From: RFSX01 sp965230215
Lineage (GTDB): Bacteria > Bacteroidota > Bacteroidia > Chitinophagales > Saprospiraceae
Assembly: GCA_965230215.1 (NCBI GenBank)
Contig: CBDDKN010000001.1
Location: forward strand, 1,364,001 to 1,428,000
Reading direction: 5' to 3'
DNA: 64,000 nt
Numbering within the stretch: the first letter of the stretch is position 1; each line of letters begins with the position of its first letter. The notes below the pieces were generated by a model. It was given only the letters and a program-made list of their open reading frames with translations, made no database searches and was not told the DNA's origin. The translations under genes were made by a program, and so were the position numbers. Positions 1 through 7,856 of the stretch are shown piece by piece.

Positions 1-2
1 CC

Positions 3-557
3 ACTGAGGCGGTATATGATTTCTACATGCCTGCATCGGATCATTCATTACAAGCCATTTTTGATTTCATTGATTATTTTGTCACAGTAGATATCAACCC
101 TGTCAATGCGGGTACCGTTACAGGTGCTGGGACCTACCATATCGAAGATGACTTGACACTTGCTGCAGAAGCCCATACAGGATTTCGCTTTCTTAACTGG
201 ACCGATGACAATGGTCATATCCTCTCAGAGGAACTGGAGCTTGATTTGACTGTGGAAACTGAAGACATACATGTGACGGCCAATTTTGAAGCGACTACAT
301 CTACAGAGGAATCTCTTGTGAGTGTCATAGATATCTATCCCAATCCTTTTTCAGGATTCCTGAATATCACCAATGTTGAGAGCCCTACCAGTTTGCAGGT
401 GTTTGACTATAGGGGTAAACTGATGTTTAACAGCAGCATCAATGGAGATATGATGATCGAAACGCAGACATGGCCACAAGGCAACTATCTGATTCAGTTG
501 ACCGATATGGATAACAATGCGGTTAGTTTGAAGCGCATAAAGCTGGATAGAAATTAA
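3..557 (+). CDS. C-terminal part of a T9SS-exported protein (5' end outside window)
   Basis: The reading frame is open from the left edge, so the first ATG at 27 is probably internal and this is the tail of a larger protein. Residues of roughly 20-90 look like a divergent InlB B-repeat (VTVDINPVNAGTVTGAG, then GFRFLNWTDDNG), a beta-rich module of surface proteins. The last about 75 residues form a type A T9SS sorting domain: IYPNPFSGFLNI, a YRGKLMF strand, WPQGNYLIQL and a short basic end. By family knowledge this domain is recognised by the T9SS, cleaved, and the protein is released or anchored at the surface. The function of the missing N-terminal part cannot be seen. Confidence 0.85.
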   Translation, partial: TEAVYDFYMPASDHSLQAIFDFIDYFVTVDINPVNAGTVTGAGTYHIEDDLTLAAEAHTGFRFLNWTDDNGHILSEELELDLTVETEDIHVTANFEATTSTEESLVSVIDIYPNPFSGFLNITNVESPTSLQVFDYRGKLMFNSSINGDMMIETQTWPQGNYLIQLTDMDNNAVSLKRIKLDRN

Positions 558-587
558 AAGTGTTATAGAAAAATTAAAATAGACAGT

Positions 588-657
588 CAGGAGCGCATAT
601 CAGACAATACGAAGCAGCTTTTATACATTATTATAAAAACTAACTTATGCGCTCCTG
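588..657 (+). promoter_or_regulatory. Inverted repeat overlapping the start codon of the next gene
   Basis: CAGGAGCGCATA at 588-599 is a perfect 12-base inverted match of TATGCGCTCCTG at 646-657, with a 46-base loop. The right arm contains the ATG at 647. A second short pair, ATCAGAC (599-605) and GTCTGAT (657-663), overlaps the first and cannot form fully at the same time. If formed in mRNA, the stem would bury the start codon. That regulatory role is inference. Confidence 0.45.
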
Positions 658-1654
658 TCTGATCATTTACTGCGCTTTACTTTTTGTAAATCTGTCTTTA
701 CAGGCCCACCCCGGATGGGGCATTGTCGTTGACAAGGACAGAAATATCTACTTCCCCGACATCATGCGCAACGGGGGCACCATCTTCAAACTAAGCAAGG
801 AAGGAAAGATCAGCATAATGCTCAAAGGCATCCATGCCCATAACGTCGTTCTGGACGATGATGGTAATCTGATCACAGCGCATGGCGAAGACAATCATAC
901 CATGCTGCGTATCAATACGGATGGAAGCATCGATACACTGATACATACCCATGATATGGATGTGTTCTTTGGTGGCAACAGCACCTGGTCAAAACATCAC
1001 GGCATCATCTACGGATTGAAGAAAGACAAAAAACTGATGGCCATCGATGCCGATGGCAACAGATCACCGGTCAGTGATTTTGAATTTGCCTGGAACCAGG
1101 TCATATATGCTGATCCTGATGGCATCATATACGCTCCTGACATTGCCTACGACAATGGAGTGCTTGTACGTATAGACACAACAGGTAAAGGAGAAATTAT
1201 CGCAAGGGATCTCATCAGTAAACTGGATCGCCCCAAAGACAGACATAATGATGTATTGCTGGGCATCACCAAAGGATGTGACGGTGATATCTATCTTGCC
1301 GAGCTGGCAGGTCAGCACATCATTAAGATATTAGATGATGGTCAACATGAGACTTTCTACAAATCTGAAAACAGCTGGTTTCCATGTGCCATCGATTTCT
1401 TTTCCGGCGATGCCTATATCATGGAATACCGCCACAGTAGGGAAGGTATGAAGGGACCGCAATTTGTCAAGATAGATGAATCGGGAAATAAGAGTATCCT
1501 CTTTTCATACGATCCCTTGATTTCTGAGATGACCCTACCCCAGGTAAAGAAAAAGAGTTTCTGGTTTCCTCTTGTGGATCCAACCATACTGCTTTTGTTA
1601 TTTATTGCTTTTGCTATCGGCTTCATCGCATTTGTTCAACTCAAAACTAAATAG
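647..1654 (+). CDS. Exported SMP-30/NHL-like beta-propeller protein with C-terminal membrane anchor
   Basis: 335 residues. An N-terminal signal peptide (about residues 1-20, ending SLQA) is followed by repeating short beta motifs with aspartate/glycine turns (GIVVDKDRNIYFPD, NVVLDDDGNLITAHGE, QVIYADPDGIIYAPD, GCDGDIYLAELAG), the pattern of SMP-30/strictosidine synthase/NHL propellers. The C-terminus has one hydrophobic segment (PTILLLLFIAFAIGFIAF) and a short basic tail, so the propeller is probably held on the outer face of the inner membrane. No catalytic residues could be assigned; lactonase or binding roles are both possible. It is followed six bases later by a VOC-fold gene and the two may be co-transcribed. 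Confidence 0.7.
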   Translation: MRSCLIIYCALLFVNLSLQAHPGWGIVVDKDRNIYFPDIMRNGGTIFKLSKEGKISIMLKGIHAHNVVLDDDGNLITAHGEDNHTMLRINTDGSIDTLIHTHDMDVFFGGNSTWSKHHGIIYGLKKDKKLMAIDADGNRSPVSDFEFAWNQVIYADPDGIIYAPDIAYDNGVLVRIDTTGKGEIIARDLISKLDRPKDRHNDVLLGITKGCDGDIYLAELAGQHIIKILDDGQHETFYKSENSWFPCAIDFFSGDAYIMEYRHSREGMKGPQFVKIDESGNKSILFSYDPLISEMTLPQVKKKSFWFPLVDPTILLLLFIAFAIGFIAFVQLKTK

Positions 1655-1660
1655 AATCAC

Positions 1661-2020
1661 ATGTCGCAATCCATCTCGACTTTCATCGGCAGCCAGGATT
1701 ATCTGATCAGCAAATTATTCTATACGATGTTAGGATTTGAAATGGTATGGGAGGGTGAGAACATGTGCAAGTTCAAAGTAGATGATAATAACCATTTTTA
1801 TCTGCAGAACTACTATGTCAAGGAATGGGTGGAGAATACGATGTTGTTGTGGGAGGTCGACAATCTACAGGCCTCACGTTTCAATATCATATCTCTGGAA
1901 CTGCATCAACAATTTCCCAGTGTGCGCATCACAGCGGTAAAGGTGATTGAAGGAGGACGCGAATTTTGTTTGATTGATCCGGCGGGTGTGTTGTGGCATA
2001 TCGCTGAATTTGATCAATGA
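1661..2020 (+). CDS. VOC superfamily (glyoxalase/bleomycin-resistance fold) protein
   Basis: 119 residues, a single VOC module. Typical elements are a start describing a search for the pair partner (LISKLFYTMLGFEMVWEG), a central beta-strand with FYLQNYYVK, and the closing CLIDPAGVLWHIAEF that in this superfamily carries a metal or substrate-binding residue. The protein has no signal peptide and should be cytosolic. VOC proteins include glyoxalases, dioxygenases and drug-binding proteins; this one is too divergent to assign a substrate. It lies six bases after the propeller gene, so translational or transcriptional coupling is plausible. Confidence 0.75.
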   Translation: MSQSISTFIGSQDYLISKLFYTMLGFEMVWEGENMCKFKVDDNNHFYLQNYYVKEWVENTMLLWEVDNLQASRFNIISLELHQQFPSVRITAVKVIEGGREFCLIDPAGVLWHIAEFDQ

Positions 2021-2367
2021 ATTTCTTAAAATGGGGCGCATCGTTTGTGATTCCATAATTTTTCTTTAATTTAATGACACTCACTTCCAACCTTTGCACT
2101 TACGTTAAGCTATTTTGACGGGAAGGCAGTAATGCCTTGGGATAAGAATGTTTCAATTCTGAAACATTCGGTGATGCTATTGATACATGTTGGGGATATA
2201 CGATCTGGTATTGACATTTGATGCCCTTGGCATTGCCATGTCACTTCGTAAAAAGATCTCTGAACGCATTCATCAAATACGCATAAGAAAGGGATGATTC
2301 TATAACAAAAGTTATAGAGACATCAGAGCTTAATGGAACTAGATTTACCAAAACAAAAATCAGCCTT
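2021..2367. other. Intergenic stretch with a possible 36-codon ORF (2187-2297)
   Basis: No recognised gene. A plus-strand ORF from ATG 2187 encodes a 36-residue peptide (begins MLGIYDLVLTFDALGIAM, ends in a basic helix with SERIHQIRIRKG). It stops at 2295-2297, while the frame of the next gene is already open from 2287. A one-base frameshift near 2290 would fuse them. GAATGTTTCAATTCTGAAACATTC at about 2147-2170 contains the short inverted pair GTTTCA/TGAAAC. Nothing else stands out. Confidence 0.3.
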
Positions 2368-2721
2368 ATGCACACAGCTTTCATTATATACGATGTTGTG
2401 AACACCTCTGAAGATATAGTCAGCATTGATATTAGTATCGGCAATGGTCAAAGTGGCAACACACTGGTGCGTCTTGAGGAAAAACAAATCGGCGATTTCG
2501 ACAACAGTTTCACTCTGGATATAGGAAAAGGAAAAGAGGTGGTTAAAAAGTCACTATATATAATCTCAACTATTCATGATATCAATCCGGATAACAACCG
2601 CATTACAATGCAGCTCGAGATTAATGGTGGTAAAAAGCCCTATTTCCATACAGTCATCGACAGTTCGGTACCTCAACATGGAGACAGTACCACCTCTTTT
2701 GTTACAATCGCATTCATATAA
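2368..2721 (+). CDS. Unknown small beta-rich protein
   Basis: 117 residues from the ATG at 2368; the frame is open back to 2287, so the true start could be an earlier non-ATG codon or could lie upstream through a frameshift. The protein has no signal peptide in this version and has alternating beta-type segments (FIIYDVVNTSEDIVSIDIS, SLYIISTIHDINPDNNRIT). I do not recognise a family. It ends 10 bases before an exported outer-membrane-type protein and probably shares its transcript. It could be a truncated gene. Confidence 0.5.
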   Translation: MHTAFIIYDVVNTSEDIVSIDISIGNGQSGNTLVRLEEKQIGDFDNSFTLDIGKGKEVVKKSLYIISTIHDINPDNNRITMQLEINGGKKPYFHTVIDSSVPQHGDSTTSFVTIAFI

Positions 2722-2731
2722 TTAAGAGGTC

Positions 2732-3946
2732 ATGAGAAAACGATTAGCAATATTGGCCTTCTTGTTCTTATGTGCAACTATAAAAGCACAGGATACGCTA
2801 GAAGTAAATGTGGATGTATTAAAGGAAATACAATCGCCCGCGGCTAATCTCTTGGGCATAGCCAATACGGATATAGCCAAACCAAATGACCCGACAGCTT
2901 TTATGCTGAATTTAAGCCAAGCGACCAACAACTTTACCGAAGTACCCGTAAACTACGCCGTGGACTTAGCCCCAGCTTGGTTACTCGGAGCGAAAAAGAT
3001 AGATGCTGATAAATATTTAAGAAATGAGCTTGGTAGCAATATATGGCAAACCCTTGTGGTATCCCTGGCAGTTAATAATGCAGATGTAACAATCGATACT
3101 GTTACCCAAAAGAATACAGCCTTCGCTGCGGGCATTAAATTTTCCCTTCTTAGAGGCAAAGTGTCCAAAGAAACAAAAAGAAAACTGAATGCTTCATTAG
3201 ATCTCTCAAGAAAGGCCAACTATGAACGTGATGCGATTATTCAAGAACTCATGAGCAATAGTCAGGAATGGAAAGATCTCCAAATCATGTTACAACAAGA
3301 TGGCTTATCAGAAAATGAAATAAAACTGTTACAGCTACAAGGTCAGATAATTCTCGAGAATATTCACGAGCAAGCGCTTTCAATTCAAAAGGATTACGGT
3401 GATCAATTTAGAGATATTGCTTCAGATCTCAATTTCGAGCGCAAAGGTTTCAAGTTGGATTTCAATGCTGCGGCCTCATTTAATTTCCTGGATCAGGTTT
3501 ACTCTAATGGCACCAATGACAAAATAGGGGCTTGGCTCACTATGAGTTATGATGCTACTGATGAGTTCAGTCTGCTTGGTATAGCCAGATATCTATACAA
3601 TCCAGATGCATCATTCTTGAACGATTCTGACATTATGATCACAGACGATCTGAGTTTATTCAACGCCGGCGTAAAGCTGCAATATGAAAGGGGAGACTTT
3701 TCATTTAGTGGTGAATACCTGTTCCAAAATGCATTTGATAGTCAAGAAGTAGACTCCGGATATAAGTTTATCGTTAACGCCAAATATGTTGTCAGTAAAA
3801 ACCTGGTGCTAACCTTAAGCTTCGGCCGAGACTTTAATAATATGATCACAAGAGACGGTAATGTCATATCAGCTCTGAATTTTGTGAAGGGATTTGGTAG
3901 TAAAAGAACAGTCAGCAATGACACGCGTCAAGACTTTAATTTTTAA
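2732..3946 (+). CDS. Exported protein, probably an outer-membrane barrel with helical insert
   Basis: 404 residues with a clear signal peptide (MRKRLAILAFLFLCATIKAQ). Residues 20-150 and 235-404 contain alternating amphipathic strands ending in aromatic residues (GAWLTMSYDATDEFSLLGIA, DFSFSGEYLFQNAF, KYVVSKNLVLTLSFGRDF), typical of outer-membrane beta-barrels, while about residues 150-230 form a charged helical region. The last residue is F, common in barrels. No named family was recognised. It is followed two bases later by a membrane protein with a coiled coil, and preceded by a small unknown gene, which suggests a three-gene envelope unit. Confidence 0.6.
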   Translation: MRKRLAILAFLFLCATIKAQDTLEVNVDVLKEIQSPAANLLGIANTDIAKPNDPTAFMLNLSQATNNFTEVPVNYAVDLAPAWLLGAKKIDADKYLRNELGSNIWQTLVVSLAVNNADVTIDTVTQKNTAFAAGIKFSLLRGKVSKETKRKLNASLDLSRKANYERDAIIQELMSNSQEWKDLQIMLQQDGLSENEIKLLQLQGQIILENIHEQALSIQKDYGDQFRDIASDLNFERKGFKLDFNAAASFNFLDQVYSNGTNDKIGAWLTMSYDATDEFSLLGIARYLYNPDASFLNDSDIMITDDLSLFNAGVKLQYERGDFSFSGEYLFQNAFDSQEVDSGYKFIVNAKYVVSKNLVLTLSFGRDFNNMITRDGNVISALNFVKGFGSKRTVSNDTRQDFNF

Positions 3947-3948
3947 TT

Positions 3949-4527
3949 ATGAGAAGATTACTAGTAAACATATTGGTATCCATAGATCAACTGGGTAATG
4001 TATTGGCAGGAGGTAATCCAGACAATACCATATCCTCGCGCGTTGGCTATTACACTGAAGACTACTATGATGACGGTAAGGTGCCAGCCAAATGGATCAT
4101 CTTTCGCAACATCATCAATTTCACTTTCTACCCTATCGATGGAGAGAATCATTGTCAGGAAGCATATTACAATGACGCAGGAGAAGAATTCGATGAGAAC
4201 GTCAGTGATCTGGCCATTGCTGTACTGGCTATTTTAATCATCTTATCCTGTATTCCGCTTTCTCTACTTTTCTACATATTATATGCATTCAGGATAGTCT
4301 CACCACGCACAATCAACCGTACCGAAAACGTGAAGAGGAGATTAAGAACTGCAGAAGCAAGATTACGTGGTGTATATACAGAGCTCAACAAATATAAAGT
4401 CAAAGTAGATGAAGAATTGGATAATATTCTGGATGAGACACAAGAACGTCTTGAAGAAATCGCTCAAAAGATAGAAGGCGTCCTGAATTTGAGACAAAGA
4501 TTGCAGGTGTTTAAAAGTAAAAAATAG
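3949..4527 (+). CDS. Single-span membrane protein with C-terminal coiled coil; phage-like N-terminus
   Basis: 192 residues. The first 75 residues have a distinctive pattern (SIDQLGNVLAGGNPDNTISS, then IINFTFYPIDGENHCQEAYY) that I recall from small proteins of phages and prophages; this recollection could not be tested. Residues about 88-115 form one strongly hydrophobic span (AIAVLAILIILSCIPLSLLF), followed by a charged heptad-rich coiled coil (about 125-185, LEEIAQKIEGVLNLRQRLQ). It lies two bases after the barrel gene. A structural role in the envelope, or a domesticated phage lysis-type protein, are both possible. Confidence 0.55.
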   Translation: MRRLLVNILVSIDQLGNVLAGGNPDNTISSRVGYYTEDYYDDGKVPAKWIIFRNIINFTFYPIDGENHCQEAYYNDAGEEFDENVSDLAIAVLAILIILSCIPLSLLFYILYAFRIVSPRTINRTENVKRRLRTAEARLRGVYTELNKYKVKVDEELDNILDETQERLEEIAQKIEGVLNLRQRLQVFKSKK

Positions 4528-4561
4528 TATATCAAATTATCATTTAAAATATAATAACATA

Positions 4562-5368
4562 ATGACCCGTTTAGCAAAACCATTTCTGATAATTATAATC
4601 CTACTTAATTCATTTATAACTAATTCGCAAAGCATTAACATCCCGGATGAGAACAAATATTGCTTCAAGTTTACTTCTTCTTATGTAAATCCATTTATCA
4701 AGGATAATTCCTTTGAACGGATCGGAAGTATATTAGCATTTAAAGGAGGCTGGGCATACAAATTAGCTGAAAAAAAGTACATTGGGTTTGAGGCTGGAAC
4801 TTCTCTCTTTTTTCCTGTAGGTGGGGGTCCAATAAGTGATCCCCAAGTCTTACCATCTATTAAATTTGAATTTACAAATACAGAACAGATTGTCACTCTT
4901 CTTACGGTCGGACACATATATAACCCTTCACTTGGTTTCAAATTAGATGCAGAATACATTTACAATAGTCCTTCGCAAGACAACTATATACTTTCACAAT
5001 ATCTACTAGGTGTAAATCAAACTTTCGACCTAAGACCTAATGAAAATAGCAATTCGCCGCCAAGTTCTTGGATCATTGTATCGGGATTACAGTTTGTTAA
5101 GCCACTAAAAAATAAATGGTTAATAGTTCTTAAATCAGGTCTTGGTGCAAGAGGCGATACTTCAGAAAAAACAAAACTTGTTTGGAATGGTGATCTAGTA
5201 CTCAGGTGGAATTATATTTCAGCAGTTGCTCAATATACAAATGCTGTTCCAGATAGGGGGTTTCCATCATACTTTGTAAGTGTTTTGAGCTTAGACATAA
5301 CTAAAGTTTGGAGGCAATATATAAGCAAAAAAGACTGCAAAATTGGAAGTGCACTTATGGGCTATTAG
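4562..5368 (+). CDS. Exported beta-rich protein, unknown
   Basis: 268 residues with a signal peptide (MTRLAKPFLIIIILLNSFIT, cleavage near NSQS). The mature part is full of aromatic-ended beta strands (YIGFEAGTSLFFPVGGG, IIVSGLQFVKPLKNKWLIVL, VLRWNYISAVAQYTNAV), consistent with a small outer-membrane barrel or surface protein. No family was recognised. The A+T content rises here relative to the genes on the left, and this gene may mark the left part of the accessory island that runs to about 13640. Confidence 0.5.
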   Translation: MTRLAKPFLIIIILLNSFITNSQSINIPDENKYCFKFTSSYVNPFIKDNSFERIGSILAFKGGWAYKLAEKKYIGFEAGTSLFFPVGGGPISDPQVLPSIKFEFTNTEQIVTLLTVGHIYNPSLGFKLDAEYIYNSPSQDNYILSQYLLGVNQTFDLRPNENSNSPPSSWIIVSGLQFVKPLKNKWLIVLKSGLGARGDTSEKTKLVWNGDLVLRWNYISAVAQYTNAVPDRGFPSYFVSVLSLDITKVWRQYISKKDCKIGSALMGY

Positions 5369-5478
5369 AAGTAACATGATTGTAACAATGTTAATAGAAC
5401 TTAATCCGATTCTATAGTAAATGAATCAATATAGAATATCGTATTCAAAAAATTTTTAATAATTAAAAAAACAAAATT

Positions 5479-5709
5479 ATGAAAACAAAGAAAATTGAAA
5501 CTCCTCTTGATTTGAATAAAGAGGAAAATGAAATTATCCAAGAAAGTCTTGATAAAATAAAAGCTGTACTAAAAAACAGGAACATTAATATCAGGAACAC
5601 AATTGGACTTGTCGCGACAGAAGACTTAGCAGAAACAGCAGATCAAGTCGAAATTAGATTCGCTGAAGAAAAAATGAATGTTCAGATGAACATGATTGCA
5701 TTTGATTAA
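5479..5709 (+). CDS. Candidate precursor peptide of a peptide-modification cluster
   Basis: 76 residues, no signal peptide, no cysteine. The first about 35 residues are charged and helical (LNKEENEIIQESLDKIKAVL), like a leader peptide; the C-terminus ends MNVQMNMIAFD. The stop codon at 5707-5709 overlaps the next start by one base (TAATG), so translation is coupled to the HExxH modification enzyme. Size, position and coupling match how RiPP precursors precede their modifying enzymes, but no core motif is known and no second copy is present. It could instead be a small partner or regulatory protein for the enzyme. Confidence 0.5.
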   Translation: MKTKKIETPLDLNKEENEIIQESLDKIKAVLKNRNINIRNTIGLVATEDLAETADQVEIRFAEEKMNVQMNMIAFD

Positions 5710-6629
5710 TGAATTTACACTCTGGTGAATTTTCCAAAATTTACCAGAGTTTTAAAATTAGTAATATGTATAACTTAATAGGTCTACAAGAAAATGTAAA
5801 AAATATATATAAAGCATCTTACCCTTTCATAGGTGATTTGAAAATTGAACACTTACAAGATTTAAGAATACCATACTTAACATTTTTAAAAAATCAACAA
5901 CCAGACTGCCCAGTAAATTTCACAGAATCGATTTTTGTTTTTGATAATTCTATTGAAGAAAAACTCAAGAATTCATATTCCCTCGGAGCATTAGATGACT
6001 TAAAGCAATCTAGTTTAATTGGAGAACCTTACTCCATTGATGAAAAGTTACTAAGGACAAGAAAAGTGGCTTCCGCTTTAAAAACATTTAGTGAATTAGA
6101 TCATGATCTCTTTGCACTTTTTAATATAGTGATCCACACAATTTTCATTAGAGGCTATAATAAACTAAAAGGCAGCTCTGGAACACATGGCGGATCATCA
6201 AGTGGTGCAATTGGTGTTATATGGTTAACTGTAAATGATAATGTAAGTGAATTTGATTTAGTAGAACTTTTTATACACGAATTGACACATCATCTTATTT
6301 TCATTGACGAACTGAATAAGCCGCAATTTATATATAAAAAGATCAAAGAAAAGGAAAACTATGCCTACTCATCTATACTTAACATGAATCGACCACTTGA
6401 CAAAGTTATACATAGTATAATAGTTGCAACTGAACTCATTATGTCAAGAAAGAAAATTCTAAAATTTGAATACCCTAGATATGTTCACCCAGAAACTGTT
6501 GAATTAGAATTAAATGTAGAGAAAGCCTACCAAAGTGTGAAAGCACTCAAAAATCTTGATACAATATTACATCCTCGAGGTATTGAATTAATGGAATTAT
6601 GTAACTCAACTCTTAAAATGTCAGCATGA
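5709..6629 (+). CDS. HExxH motif-containing putative peptide beta-hydroxylase
   Basis: 306 residues, cytosolic. The key motif ELFIHELTHHLIF (about residues 186-198) gives HExxH, and it is followed by a conserved-looking SSILNMNRPLDKVIHSIIVA block (about 220-240) with an RP and a third histidine. Upstream, SSSGAIGVIWL precedes the motif, as in the family annotated as HEXXH motif-containing putative peptide modification proteins, which recent work treats as alpha-ketoglutarate-dependent peptide beta-hydroxylases rather than proteases. The start is coupled to the small upstream ORF by TAATG, and the end overlaps the next gene by four bases (ATGA), so all three form one translation unit. The substrate is probably the upstream 76-residue peptide (inference). 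Confidence 0.7.
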   Translation: MNLHSGEFSKIYQSFKISNMYNLIGLQENVKNIYKASYPFIGDLKIEHLQDLRIPYLTFLKNQQPDCPVNFTESIFVFDNSIEEKLKNSYSLGALDDLKQSSLIGEPYSIDEKLLRTRKVASALKTFSELDHDLFALFNIVIHTIFIRGYNKLKGSSGTHGGSSSGAIGVIWLTVNDNVSEFDLVELFIHELTHHLIFIDELNKPQFIYKKIKEKENYAYSSILNMNRPLDKVIHSIIVATELIMSRKKILKFEYPRYVHPETVELELNVEKAYQSVKALKNLDTILHPRGIELMELCNSTLKMSA

Positions 6630-7741
6630 ATAAGTTCAATAAAATAATAACAGAAATAAGAGAAAAAGCAAGTCTTGTTGAAGTAAAATGGACTAGATTA
6701 AATAACGACTACAATATCTTCCCTGAAGTCGTATTAGAAGAATTTAAAAATTTTGATTTCTCATACTTTGCAGAATTATCTAATCTTTCTCAAATTCTTA
6801 ATGATCCTTCAATTCGTAGTCTGCAATCACCATCATCATTTTCTGACTTATATTATAAGATTTTTGATAACGGAAAATTTTGGATAGAGATTTTAAATTG
6901 GTGGGGGTTAGATATTAACATTCACGATCATGATTTTTCAGGAGTACAATTCCAGCTATTAGGAGAATCATTCAATACAGTCTACAATTATGAAGATGAA
7001 GAAACCTATCATGACATTGCATTCGGAAGCTATAATATTAAAAGAGTAGAGCTATGGAAAGCAGGTGATTACTCAATTGTAAGACCTGGAAGAGTCGAAC
7101 CCCATAATGTTGTGCACTTATCAACGCCAACTGTAAGTCTGCTTATACGTACACATCCACACCAGAATTATGGACCTCAAAATAATTACTTTCCACCACT
7201 TATAAGAGCCAACTATGGTCTTGCTGATGGTTTTTTTAGAAAAAAAGTTGCACTACTCAGATTACTAGCAACAGGGAACAAAGAAAATTTTCATAAAACT
7301 TTTAAAGAAATCGTATCAAATCAAAACGCAAGTGAAAACCTGTTTACCATCATTAAAATGGCTGATATTCTCTTTACACATGATAATTCTGAATTGCTTT
7401 TAGATACTCTTAATTCAATTGATACAGTAACTGAAGTCATGATACAGGCTGGAGCATATTATAAAAACGTTACATTCTTAAGTTATATAGTAAAAAATCT
7501 AACTGAATTAACCCTAAACGAAAAATATCTTATAGCCATAATGGCTTGCTCATTCGATAGAGATAGTTTTGAAACTATATTTAATTCGTTCATAAATCAA
7601 TATTCAGATTTTGATCCAGATAATGCATATGACAATATCACTAAATATCTACCAGATCGACACCTATCAAGATTTAGAAATTGTTTTAAACTATTAGGAA
7701 TTGAGCCATCAATTATTCGAGCGAAACTTAATAAAACATAA
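6626..7741 (+). CDS. Cupin-like (cysteine-dioxygenase-type) protein of the peptide cluster
   Basis: 371 residues, cytosolic. Residues about 90-180 contain a cupin-like metal site: INIHDHDFSGVQFQLLGESF (HxH), then GDYSIVRPGRVEPHNVVHLS (a later histidine) and VSLLIRTHP. This pattern occurs in small-molecule or peptide oxygenases of the cysteine-dioxygenase/cupin superfamily. The C-terminal about 170 residues are helical and unrecognised. Its start overlaps the HExxH gene by four bases, so both enzymes probably act on the same substrate. A second oxidation of the peptide or a sensing role are possible; neither is shown. Confidence 0.6.
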   Translation: MNKFNKIITEIREKASLVEVKWTRLNNDYNIFPEVVLEEFKNFDFSYFAELSNLSQILNDPSIRSLQSPSSFSDLYYKIFDNGKFWIEILNWWGLDINIHDHDFSGVQFQLLGESFNTVYNYEDEETYHDIAFGSYNIKRVELWKAGDYSIVRPGRVEPHNVVHLSTPTVSLLIRTHPHQNYGPQNNYFPPLIRANYGLADGFFRKKVALLRLLATGNKENFHKTFKEIVSNQNASENLFTIIKMADILFTHDNSELLLDTLNSIDTVTEVMIQAGAYYKNVTFLSYIVKNLTELTLNEKYLIAIMACSFDRDSFETIFNSFINQYSDFDPDNAYDNITKYLPDRHLSRFRNCFKLLGIEPSIIRAKLNKT

Positions 7742-7790
7742 GCATCAATAATAGTAGATATAAAATTTAAATTTTAATCAAATTAATAAT

Positions 7791-7856
7791 ATGTCCATAA
7801 ACAAAAACAACTTAGAAAGAAAAGCTACTTATCAACTCATAGAAAATATATTATGA
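7791..7856 (+). other. 21-codon ORF coupled to the next gene (possible leader peptide)
   Basis: ATG 7791 opens a 21-residue ORF (MSINKNNLERKATYQLIENI plus L) whose TGA overlaps the start of the kinase-like gene as ATGA at 7853-7856. It is too short to call a gene with certainty, but the overlap would allow translational coupling. It may equally be chance in A+T-rich DNA. Confidence 0.25.
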
